From DATGZX01 sp035296965 (GTDB lineage: Bacteria > Planctomycetota > Planctomycetia > Gemmatales > Gemmataceae), in contig DATGZX010000009.1 of NCBI GenBank assembly GCA_035296965.1, positions 1 through 64,000 of the forward strand: a stretch of 64,000 bases of DNA, given 5' to 3'. The first letter of the stretch is position 1. The number at the start of each line of letters is the position of its first letter. Below the pieces are notes generated by a model, which saw nothing but the letters and a program-made list of their open reading frames with translations, did no database searches and was not told the DNA's origin. Shown here one piece after another: positions 35,572 through 42,281 of this stretch. Both the position numbers and the translations under genes were made by a program.

Positions 35572-36213
35572 ATGAGTTCTCCCAGGCGCCGCCGGGCTGT
35601 AATGAACCCTTCAGCGCCCCGCATGCGTAAGGCCGAGCGCAAACGACAGCTCCTGGCACATGCCAAGCATCTGTTCCTCAAACATGGCTATCAGGATACA
35701 ACCACAGATAAGATCGCCCGTGCAGCGGGCGTTACCGAGCCGGTTCTGTACCGTCATTTCGACAGTAAGAAGTCACTCTTCATGGAGGTGCTAGCGGACA
35801 TTCGGGAAGCGACGCTCAACCGCTGGCACACCGAGACAGCGGGTTTCACGGACCCCCTGGCAAAGCTGCACCGCATCGCTGATCTCTACTTGGGAACGAC
35901 GCGCGAGCATGCGATCGAGTTCCGCATCATGCATCGCACTTTGATCGAAACGGACGACGAGGAAATTGCGGCCTTCTTGCGATCCTTCTATCTCGATAGC
36001 GAGACGCTGCTTGCTCAAGTCATTGCCGCAGGTCAGCAGACCGGCGTCTTCCGTCGCTCTCTCGACCCGCGGATCGGAGCATGGGAACTAATCCGCACGG
36101 CCCTGGGCTACACGCTTACCCTTCCCCTCGGCATCCCACTGTACGAAGAGCAAGATTATATTCCCCGGGCGATCGACTGCCTGTTGCACTGCCTCCTCAA
36201 GACGGACGTTTGA
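35572..36213 (+). CDS. TetR-family transcriptional regulator
   Basis: 213 residues. The N-terminal helix-turn-helix is AHAKHLFLKHGYQDTTTDKIARAAGVTEPVLYRHFDSKKSLFMEVL at about 30-75, exact TetR spacing with YRHFDSK as recognition and following helix. The C-terminal part is helical and should bind a ligand (LGTTREHAIEFRIMHRTLIE region). It is alone on its strand after the DUF1501 gene (about 115 bp gap), so its target is unclear. The start is uncertain: ATG 35560, 35572 (GAGGACG just upstream) and 35602 are all in frame. Confidence 0.88.
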   Translation: MSSPRRRRAVMNPSAPRMRKAERKRQLLAHAKHLFLKHGYQDTTTDKIARAAGVTEPVLYRHFDSKKSLFMEVLADIREATLNRWHTETAGFTDPLAKLHRIADLYLGTTREHAIEFRIMHRTLIETDDEEIAAFLRSFYLDSETLLAQVIAAGQQTGVFRRSLDPRIGAWELIRTALGYTLTLPLGIPLYEEQDYIPRAIDCLLHCLLKTDV

Positions 36214-36291
36214 GAGGGCTGAGCGCGCAGCCAACGATAGGGCATCCTCTTATCTGCGAGAAATGGCTTTCCCCACCTATTTCAGAAAGAA

Positions 36292-36824
36292 GTCTACAGG
36301 CTGGCCTATAAGCCGGGTCCTGTACCCGTCCCTGCGGACGGGCGACGATCATTTATCTAGCCGGCCGGTTGCCCGGCCGATCGAGCGGCCTACCCGAGAG
36401 TCGTAGCGGGCCGGACCGACCCTGCTCCCTTATTTGGCCTTGCTCCCAGTGGGGTTTGCCGAGCCAGCCTGTCACCAGGCTGCTGGTGGGCTCTTACATT
36501 AAGGGACCGAAATCCCCCCACCTTTTCACCCTTACCCGGAATGAGGGACGAGGGAGGAGGGGCGAGAGGTGAGAGGGCTAGTGACTGCATTTGGCAAGCC
36601 TTTCCTCCCTCGCCCCTCCTCCCTCGCCCCTCATTCCCGGCGGTTTGCTTTCTGTTGCACTATCCCTGTCCTTCTTTAACCCCGAAGGGCTAAATCGGAC
36701 GGTGGGCGTTACCCACCACTGCGTCCTGTGGAGCCCGGACTTTCCTCTCCCCGGTCCACCGGCAAATCCTCGTAACGAGGTCCGCCGACTCGACGGGCAG
36801 CGATCGTCCAGCCAACCTGTAGAC
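36292..36824 (-). ncRNA. rnpB: RNase P RNA (bacterial type A) with expanded P12
   Basis: The 5' and 3' ends pair as P1 (GUCUACAGG / CCUGUAGAC). The conserved core is present: GAGGAAAGUCCGGGCUCCACAGGACG (P4 5' half), GGUAACGCCC, GUGCAACAGAAAGCAAACCGCC, GGUAAGGGUGAAA, GGCAAACCCCACUGGGAGCAAGGCCAAAUA, and near the 3' end GAUAAAUGAUCGUC and ACCCGGCUUAUAGG. About 533 nt instead of the common 350-400; the extra length is mainly a roughly 100-nt hairpin between the CAAACCGCC and GGUAAGGGU blocks, i.e. helix P12. It matures tRNA 5' ends with the RnpA protein. The transcript start fits a TATAAT box 7 nt upstream. Confidence 0.95.
36537..36640 (-). other. Extended P12 hairpin of RNase P RNA
   Basis: Two nearly complementary arms, 36537-36567 and 36609-36640, rich in purines on one strand (gagggaggaggggcgag) and pyrimidines on the other, with about 40 nt of loop. 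In E. coli the corresponding P12 is only about 25 nt. Planctomycete RNase P RNAs are known to have unusual helix extensions. Confidence 0.8.
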
Positions 36825-36830
36825 ATTCCT

Positions 36831-36836
36831 ATTATA
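36831..36836 (-). promoter_or_regulatory. -10 box of the rnpB promoter
   Basis: Perfect TATAAT on the minus strand, ending 6 nt before the first base of P1 (G at 36824), which is the expected start. No good -35 hexamer is seen at 16-18 bp, so the promoter may rely on an upstream or extended element. Confidence 0.6.
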
Positions 36837-36936
36837 CCCAGCCCTCCAGGGAGACCGCCGCAGTCGCGCAGGAATCGTCATGCGCAGATGCAGCTGTAGC
36901 CAGCGCCGATAGAATCTTTTTCTTCGTCAAAACCCT

Positions 36937-36965
36937 TTGACCAATAATGACATCCATGCTACGAT
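36937..36965 (+). promoter_or_regulatory. Sigma-70-type promoter candidate for rpsB-tsf
   Basis: TTGACC (36937-36942) and TACGAT (36960-36965) are separated by 17 bp. They lie 106 bp upstream of the rpsB start, leaving a leader of about 100 nt. It diverges from the rnpB promoter. Confidence 0.5.
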
Positions 36966-36990
36966 TATCCTCTTCACCCTACAGACAGTT

Positions 36991-37013
36991 GCCTCGCAAG
37001 CGGGTTACGAGGC
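36991..37013 (+). promoter_or_regulatory. Leader hairpin upstream of rpsB
   Basis: A 6-bp stem gcctcg / cgaggc with an 11-nt loop, followed 6 nt later by tgtttttgtctt. It sits in the rpsB leader, where several bacteria have S2-responsive or attenuator structures; whether it regulates is unknown. Confidence 0.35.
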
Positions 37014-37071
37014 CGGGGTGTTTTTGTCTTGATCAACTGGGTTTGCTAGCCAGAGGGCAGGAGGGCAGTGC

Positions 37072-37962
37072 GTGGCCATTGTCCAGGTTAAGGACTTAAT
37101 CGACGCCGGGGTTCATTTTGGGCATCGCGCCAGTCGTTGGAATCCGAAGATGCGGCCGTATATCTACGGCAAGCGCAATCTCATCCACATCATCGATCTG
37201 CGTGAAACGGTGCGCGGTCTCTTGCGAGCCTATCGCTATCTTTCGCAGCTGACCAGCAAGGGCAGCCTTGTGCTGTTCGTCGGGACGAAGCGCCAAGCCA
37301 AGGAAGCGATTCAACGAGAGGCAGCGCGAGCCGGCATGCCCTACGTCAACGAACGCTGGCTGGGTGGCACGCTGACGAATTATCGCACGATTCGGGACAG
37401 GCTCAGGCGCTTGCAGGAACTCGAAGCATTGTGGCTGCCGGCCGGCGAGAATCCGGCGAAGTTGGACATGGTCGCCTATATGCGCTCCATGCTCAATGAA
37501 TCCGGTAAACTGGAGTTGAGCAAGTCGCCCGAGACAGCGGACATTCGCCGCTACAGCAAGAAGATGGTGGCCACGCTGAATCGTGAACTAACCAAGATCC
37601 GGCGCAACCTGGAAGGTATCCGCGAAATGAACCGGATGCCCGACGCACTCATCGTTGTCGATCCCCACCGCGAATACATTGCAGTCAAGGAAGCACAGCG
37701 CGTGGGCATCGCGACGGTTGCGCTCATTGACACGGACAGCGACCCCGACACGGTCGACCTGCCGATTCCGGGCAACGACGACAGCATTCGCTCGATCGAG
37801 CTGATGCTTGCCAAGCTGGCGGATTCGATCATCGAGGGCCGGGCGTCTCTACCGCCGGAATCTCAGCCGGCGCCGAGACCGCGTCCGGCGGCCATCGGCA
37901 ACGGCGCCAATTCACCGGCCGTCCCCACAAGCCCAAAGCCTGCGACGGCAACTATTGAGTAG
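37072..37962 (+). CDS. rpsB: 30S ribosomal protein S2
   Basis: 296 residues from GTG 37072 (VAIVQVKDLIDAGVHFGH), with GGAGG about 9 nt upstream. S2 landmarks: HFGHRASRWNPKMRPYIYG, LVLFVGTKRQAKEAI, NERWLGGTLTNYRTIR, MPDALIVVDPHREYIAVKEAQRVGIATVALIDTDSDPD. The C-terminal 45 residues are a Pro/Ala-rich extension longer than in E. coli S2. It binds 16S rRNA in the small subunit. tsf follows after 79 bp, the classic order. Confidence 0.96.
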   Translation: MAIVQVKDLIDAGVHFGHRASRWNPKMRPYIYGKRNLIHIIDLRETVRGLLRAYRYLSQLTSKGSLVLFVGTKRQAKEAIQREAARAGMPYVNERWLGGTLTNYRTIRDRLRRLQELEALWLPAGENPAKLDMVAYMRSMLNESGKLELSKSPETADIRRYSKKMVATLNRELTKIRRNLEGIREMNRMPDALIVVDPHREYIAVKEAQRVGIATVALIDTDSDPDTVDLPIPGNDDSIRSIELMLAKLADSIIEGRASLPPESQPAPRPRPAAIGNGANSPAVPTSPKPATATIE

Positions 37963-37972
37963 AGAATAAGTG

Positions 37973-38023
37973 AAAAGGGAAAAGGAGAGGGAAGCGTGCT
38001 TCCTGTTTTTCCTTTTTGCTTTT
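37973..38023 (+). promoter_or_regulatory. Stem-loop between rpsB and tsf
   Basis: A strong inner stem ggaagc / gcttcc with a 2-nt loop and imperfect outer pairing of the AAAAGGGAAAA and TTTTTCC tracts, followed by tttttgctttttcg. It could be an attenuator setting the ratio of S2 to EF-Ts, or an RNA-processing site. Pairing is imperfect. Confidence 0.4.
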
Positions 38024-38041
38024 TCGTCAACGGAGTATCCG

Positions 38042-38878
38042 ATGAGTGACATTTCTGCCGCGGACGTCAAGCGCCTCCGCGACCGAACCAACGCCCCCAT
38101 GATGGATTGCAAGGCCGCTCTGGTTGAGGCCAATGGCGACATCCAGAAGGCCGTGGAAGTCTTGCGCAAGAAGAACTCGGCAATCCAGGCGAAAAAGGGC
38201 GAACGCGAAACCGCAGAAGGCCGCATCGCGGTGTATATCGATCCGGCGAAGCAAGCCGGCGCCATCGTTGAAGTACGCTGCGAAAGCGCGCCGGTTGCCA
38301 AGAGTGAGCCGTTCGTAAAGCTGGCGAACGAGATCGCCAAGCAGGTCGCGCACAATGGGGCGGCCACCGTCGAGGCTCTGCTAGCGCAGCCGTTGGTTGA
38401 TGATCCGAAGCGAACCGTCAACGACCGTATCGGCGAGGTGGTTGGACAAATTCGCGAAAACATGAAGCCGGCACGCATGGCTCGGCTCACAGGCGAGCTG
38501 GGGAGCTACAGCCACCACGACGGCTCCGTGGGCGTTCTGCTGCAAGTCGAAGGCGGCAAGGCCGAGGCACAGTTGCTCCGCGATATTTGCATGCACATAA
38601 CAGCCAAGAACCCGGTCTCGACGCGCCGCGAGGATGTTCCCCAGGATCTCATCGATAAAGAGAGAGAAATCGCCAAGACGCAGGCACTTGCTACCGGCAA
38701 GCCTCCTAACATCGTAAATATGATCGCCGAAGGAAAGATAAAGACCTGGTTTGCGGAGAATGTTCTCCTGGAGCAGCCGTTCGTGAAGGATGACTCCAAG
38801 ACAGTCGGCGATCTTCTCAAATCCGCCGGCCTCAAGATCGTTCGGTTCATCCGCTACAAAGTGGGCGAGATAAGCTAA
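38042..38878 (+). CDS. tsf: Elongation factor Ts
   Basis: 278 residues. N-terminal UBA-like part with VKRLRDRTNAPMMDCKAALVEANGD, the family signature near residues 9-31, and the core with GRIAVYIDPAKQAGAIVEVRCES and the IAKQVAH stretch. The C-terminal part has VLLEQPFVKDD and IVRFIRYKVGE. It recycles EF-Tu by releasing GDP. The start ATG 38042 matches the family N-terminus; the open frame reaches back to 37970 through the stem-loop. A terminator follows at 38895. Confidence 0.96.
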   Translation: MSDISAADVKRLRDRTNAPMMDCKAALVEANGDIQKAVEVLRKKNSAIQAKKGERETAEGRIAVYIDPAKQAGAIVEVRCESAPVAKSEPFVKLANEIAKQVAHNGAATVEALLAQPLVDDPKRTVNDRIGEVVGQIRENMKPARMARLTGELGSYSHHDGSVGVLLQVEGGKAEAQLLRDICMHITAKNPVSTRREDVPQDLIDKEREIAKTQALATGKPPNIVNMIAEGKIKTWFAENVLLEQPFVKDDSKTVGDLLKSAGLKIVRFIRYKVGEIS

Positions 38879-38894
38879 CTCAGAAAAGCAGTTT

Positions 38895-38939
38895 AAAGAG
38901 GCAGGAGGCAGGACGAATGTTCTGCCGCCTGCCTCTTTT
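38895..38939 (+). terminator. Intrinsic terminator after tsf
   Basis: A strong near-perfect stem (aaagaggcaggaggcag / ctgccgcctgcctcttt, one mismatch) with a 10-nt loop and T-run, 16 bp after the tsf stop. It ends the rpsB-tsf operon. Confidence 0.88.
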
Positions 38940-39292
38940 CCATTTCCCATGTGGCTCGGAAATCTGTTGAGCCCCCTTCAGGCATTGCGCCTAGCCCGAA
39001 TGCAGGGGCGAGCGGAAGACAAGAGCATCTCGCCTGGCCTATGCATTTTAAAGAGAGCGCCTTTCCTCCCTTGTCCGCGCTCTCGAAGGGGGCCGGGTAA
39101 GCCTGCCCACCCTGGAAACGCGCACGGTCAAGTCGTTGCTTCTATCTAAAAGCGATCGGACCGCGCCCTTACTCGGCCTAGCTGGATTTTCCTGCTTTTG
39201 GCATGATGCCCGCTTCTGAAATGAGTCACGCTTGGGACTCTTGGTTTAGAAATTCAGATATACCAAAGAGGGAGACGCAAAGGCGCTTAAAG
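38940..39292. other. 353-bp stretch without a supportable gene
   Basis: Between the tsf terminator and the phosphatase gene. Short frames exist on both strands but none has a ribosome site or a protein-like sequence. The phosphatase frame is open back to 39203; its homologous part begins at 39293. I see no repeats or RNA gene. Confidence 0.35.
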
Positions 39293-40336
39293 ATGCCCAA
39301 ACCAGCATTGGCCACTGCCTCTCTGCTGACGGAAAGGCTTGGGCGATCTCACCCACGGAACGAGCCGCTGCGCACATGGCTCCTCTGTGGATGCGCGCTC
39401 GGTATCCTCGCTGCTTTTGGGACGGAAGCATATCGCGTTCTCATCGGTTCGAACTTTCATACCGTGGTCGCTGGCCACGTTTATCGTTGTGCACAACCCT
39501 CCGGGCACGACGTCGAAAAAGTGGTGCATGATTGCGGCATCCGGACCGTCATCAATCTGCGCGGCTGCTGCGATCCCTGGCCTTGGTATGTCGATGAAGC
39601 TCGGGCAACGCATCGATTCGATGTGGCTCAAGAGGATATTCGCTTTTCGGCCGGCCATCTCCCTTCAGTCGATGAGGTGCGCCGGCTTGTGGAAGCACTG
39701 GATATGGTTGAGTACCCGATCCTGCTCCATTGCCGTCGGGGGGCGGATCGGACAGGAGTAGCAGCGGCGGTTGTCTTGCTGCTGCAAACACCAGCGCCCC
39801 TCGAGCAGGCGCGTCGCCAGCTCGGTATGCGCTATGGCCATGTCGCCGTTGGCAGGCCGGCCTTTCTCAACACCTTTTTTGACCTGTACCAGGCATACCT
39901 CGAAAGTCGCGGACTTGCTCATGCGCCTGAGATTTTCCGGCAATGGGCCAAGCACGAATACTGTCCTGCTGAATGCCGTTGCACATTAGAAGCGCTCGGG
40001 TGGCCTACCTCCGTGGACAAGGATGAGCATTCTGTTTTTCGCATCCGGAGCCGCAACACATCAATGAGAGCCTGGCGTTTCTGCCCGGGATCCAACGCGG
40101 GCATCCATGGCGAGATCACCGTGCTGGATGAACTTGGCGTAATGGTCTTTGCCGGTCGAGCGGGCTTGTTCGACGCGCAGGTCGCGCCCCAGGAGAGCAT
40201 CGAGCTGACTTTTGCCATTCCGCCGATACACAGGCCGGGACGCTACCTTGTGCAAGTGGACATGGTGGATGAACAGCATTGCGAGTTTCGCCAGGCCGGG
40301 TCCGAAGTGCTGGAGCAGGACATTGAGGTTCGTTAA
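39293..40336 (+). CDS. Membrane-anchored phosphatase fused to a C-terminal beta-sandwich-like module
   Basis: 347 residues. One N-terminal membrane helix (TWLLCGCALGILAAFG, about 28-44), then a cysteine-phosphatase domain with YRCAQPSGHDVEKVVHDCGIRTVINLRG and the P-loop HCRRGADRTG (Cys147-X5-Arg153). Residues about 250-347 are a different module: RSRNTSMRAWRF, AGIHGEITVLDELG, AGRAGLFDAQVAPQESIELTF and RPGRYLVQVDMVDEQHCEF. This resembles beta-sandwich modules appended to O-antigen and glycan-processing enzymes. Function of the fusion is unknown. The gene starts a run of glycan genes; the next follows after 30 bp. Start by homology with the protein at 31211. Confidence 0.78.
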   Translation: MPKPALATASLLTERLGRSHPRNEPLRTWLLCGCALGILAAFGTEAYRVLIGSNFHTVVAGHVYRCAQPSGHDVEKVVHDCGIRTVINLRGCCDPWPWYVDEARATHRFDVAQEDIRFSAGHLPSVDEVRRLVEALDMVEYPILLHCRRGADRTGVAAAVVLLLQTPAPLEQARRQLGMRYGHVAVGRPAFLNTFFDLYQAYLESRGLAHAPEIFRQWAKHEYCPAECRCTLEALGWPTSVDKDEHSVFRIRSRNTSMRAWRFCPGSNAGIHGEITVLDELGVMVFAGRAGLFDAQVAPQESIELTFAIPPIHRPGRYLVQVDMVDEQHCEFRQAGSEVLEQDIEVR

Positions 40337-40366
40337 AGGCAATCATCGAGTAGGCAAGGAAGCGCC

Positions 40367-41416
40367 GTGAATAGAAAGCTGCGGTTCTTGGTAAGCGTCG
40401 GACTCTTGGCCTGGTTCGGCTGGCGAACCGACTGGGTACAGATAGGACATGCGTTCGCCGAGATGCGAATAACTCTCTGGTCGGCGGCAGTTGGCCTCTA
40501 CCTGTTGACACAGATAATCAGTTCTTTGCGTTGGCAACTGCTGGCAGAACCGTTGGGATTTCGACGGTCGCTTCCGCAGTATTGCGCTTTTTACTTCATC
40601 GGCATGTATTTCAATCTGTTCTTGCCAACTTCAGTTGGCGGCGATGTGATCAGAGCCCTATACCTGGATCGTCGCCCGGGACAGCGTCTCGCGGCATTCA
40701 TGAGCGTATTCATAGATCGTTTCAGCGGCCTCCTGGTCCTCCTTGCCCTGGCTTGTGGGGCAACCGTTTTCTGTCCGGACCGATTGCCGCCGTGGGTCGC
40801 CGTCAGCGTCTGGGTTACAGCGGGAGGCGCTGCATGCGGCCTTGCATTGCTGCCCGTCGCTACGCGTCTGATCGGAAAGGAATCTTTTGCGGCTGGCGAA
40901 ATTGGCCGCAAAATGCGCGAGCTGGCGCTGTCATTCTCGCAAGCGCTCTCATTGTTTGTTCGCAACCCCGCTCTGGCGTTGACCACAACGATCCTCTCAC
41001 TGGCCGTGCAGGCTGCCAATGTCCTTGTCGTGTGGCTCGTCGGTCGAGCTTTGGGGATGGATGTGCCCGCGAGCTATTATGCGATCTTCGTGCCAATGGT
41101 CACGCTGCTGACCCTGGTCCCCGTCAGTCTCAACGGCATGGGTGTTCGCGAAGGGGGCATCGTACTCTTCTTGGCGCCACTCGGCGTGAGCCAGGCGAAT
41201 GCGGTCAGTCTTGCGTTCCTTTGGTTTTGCGTATTCACGGTTGCCAGTCTCTGTGGCGGCGCGGTTTATCTTTTGAACGCCTTTTCCGTAGGACCCGAGG
41301 AGCAACCTCATGATGGATTTGTCCGTGGTGATTCCGATCAAGGACGAACGGGACAACTTGAGAGCCCTGCATGGTCGTCTCCGGCAAGCCTTGGAGCCAC
41401 TCGGTCTGGCGTATGA
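40367..41416 (+). CDS. YbhN/UPF0104-type flippase-like integral membrane protein
   Basis: 349 residues, GTG start at 40367 with AAGGA 7 nt upstream. About eight to nine hydrophobic segments, with the family pattern LRWQLLAEPLGFRRSL, YFIGMYFNLFLPTSVGGDVIRALYL and PVSLNGMGVREGGIVLFLAPLG. The family is related to the lysylphosphatidylglycerol synthase membrane part and to proteins moving lipid-linked glycans. It overlaps the next gene by 107 bp in a different frame, so the last 35 codons are shared with the GT2 start. Confidence 0.85.
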   Translation: MNRKLRFLVSVGLLAWFGWRTDWVQIGHAFAEMRITLWSAAVGLYLLTQIISSLRWQLLAEPLGFRRSLPQYCAFYFIGMYFNLFLPTSVGGDVIRALYLDRRPGQRLAAFMSVFIDRFSGLLVLLALACGATVFCPDRLPPWVAVSVWVTAGGAACGLALLPVATRLIGKESFAAGEIGRKMRELALSFSQALSLFVRNPALALTTTILSLAVQAANVLVVWLVGRALGMDVPASYYAIFVPMVTLLTLVPVSLNGMGVREGGIVLFLAPLGVSQANAVSLAFLWFCVFTVASLCGGAVYLLNAFSVGPEEQPHDGFVRGDSDQGRTGQLESPAWSSPASLGATRSGV

Positions 41417-42281
41417 AGTCATCGTTGTCGATGACGGGAGCACCGATGGATCCTTCGTCATTCTCGAAGAACTGGCGAAGACCGATCCGCATTGGAAGGT
41501 CGTGCGACTTCGGAGAAATTTCGGCCAAACGCCGGCCCTGCAGGCGGGCATTGATTGGTCGACGGGCGCAGTCCTCGTCACGATGGACGGCGACCTGCAG
41601 AATGACCCTGCCGATATTCCCATCTTGCTGGATAAGCTGAAGGAAGGTTACGACGCCGTGCTGGGGTTACGGGCGAACCGCCAGGATCATCTGGTGATTC
41701 GCAAGATTCCGAGTCTTCTTGGCAATTGGCTCATTCGTAAAGTAACGGGCGTGCACATCAAAGACATGGGTTGCACGCTCCGCGCCTTGCGTCGCGAATT
41801 AGCGGAAGCGCTCCCGCTCTACGGAGAATTGCACCGCTTTGTTCCTGTCCTCGCTCAACAGTACGGAGGGCGCCTGGCCCAGATACCGGTGCGGCATCAC
41901 CCGCGCACCGCCGGCAAGACCAAGTACAACCTGTCGCGTACCGTCCGCGTCGTGCTGGACCTGATCACGGTGAAGTTCCTGCACAGTTATTTGACCCGGC
42001 CTATGCACATCATGGGGCTCGCCGGACTTGTCTCAATGTGCCTGGGAGGCATAAGTCTGCTGGCCACCATTTGGATGAAGTCGCATTCGGGCATCTTCAT
42101 GACAGGCAACCCGCTGCTGCATTTCAGCGTCATGCTCGAACTGGTCGGCGTTCAATTGATTTCGATGGGGCTGCTCGGCGAGGTGATGACGCGCACGTAT
42201 TTCGAGAGCCAGAGCAAGCGTTCCTACTCGGTCCAGAGCACGCTGAACCTGCGATCGCCGGAGAAGCGGCGGGCAGCCTGA
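41310..42281 (+). CDS. Polyprenyl-phosphate glycosyltransferase (GT2, DPM1/ArnC-like)
   Basis: 323 residues from ATG 41310 with GAGGAG upstream. The GT-A domain has LSVVIPIKDERDNL, VIVVDDGSTDGS, and MDGDLQNDPADIP as the DxD-type site at about residues 95. The C-terminal part has two membrane helices, HIMGLAGLVSMCLGGISLLA and LLHFSVMLELVGVQLISMGLLGE, as in ArnC and GtrB. It would load a sugar onto undecaprenyl phosphate for use by the GT39-type enzymes encoded nearby. Start overlaps the preceding gene by 107 bp; the end overlaps the convergent 42224 gene by 58 bp. Confidence 0.9.
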   Translation: MMDLSVVIPIKDERDNLRALHGRLRQALEPLGLAYEVIVVDDGSTDGSFVILEELAKTDPHWKVVRLRRNFGQTPALQAGIDWSTGAVLVTMDGDLQNDPADIPILLDKLKEGYDAVLGLRANRQDHLVIRKIPSLLGNWLIRKVTGVHIKDMGCTLRALRRELAEALPLYGELHRFVPVLAQQYGGRLAQIPVRHHPRTAGKTKYNLSRTVRVVLDLITVKFLHSYLTRPMHIMGLAGLVSMCLGGISLLATIWMKSHSGIFMTGNPLLHFSVMLELVGVQLISMGLLGEVMTRTYFESQSKRSYSVQSTLNLRSPEKRRAA

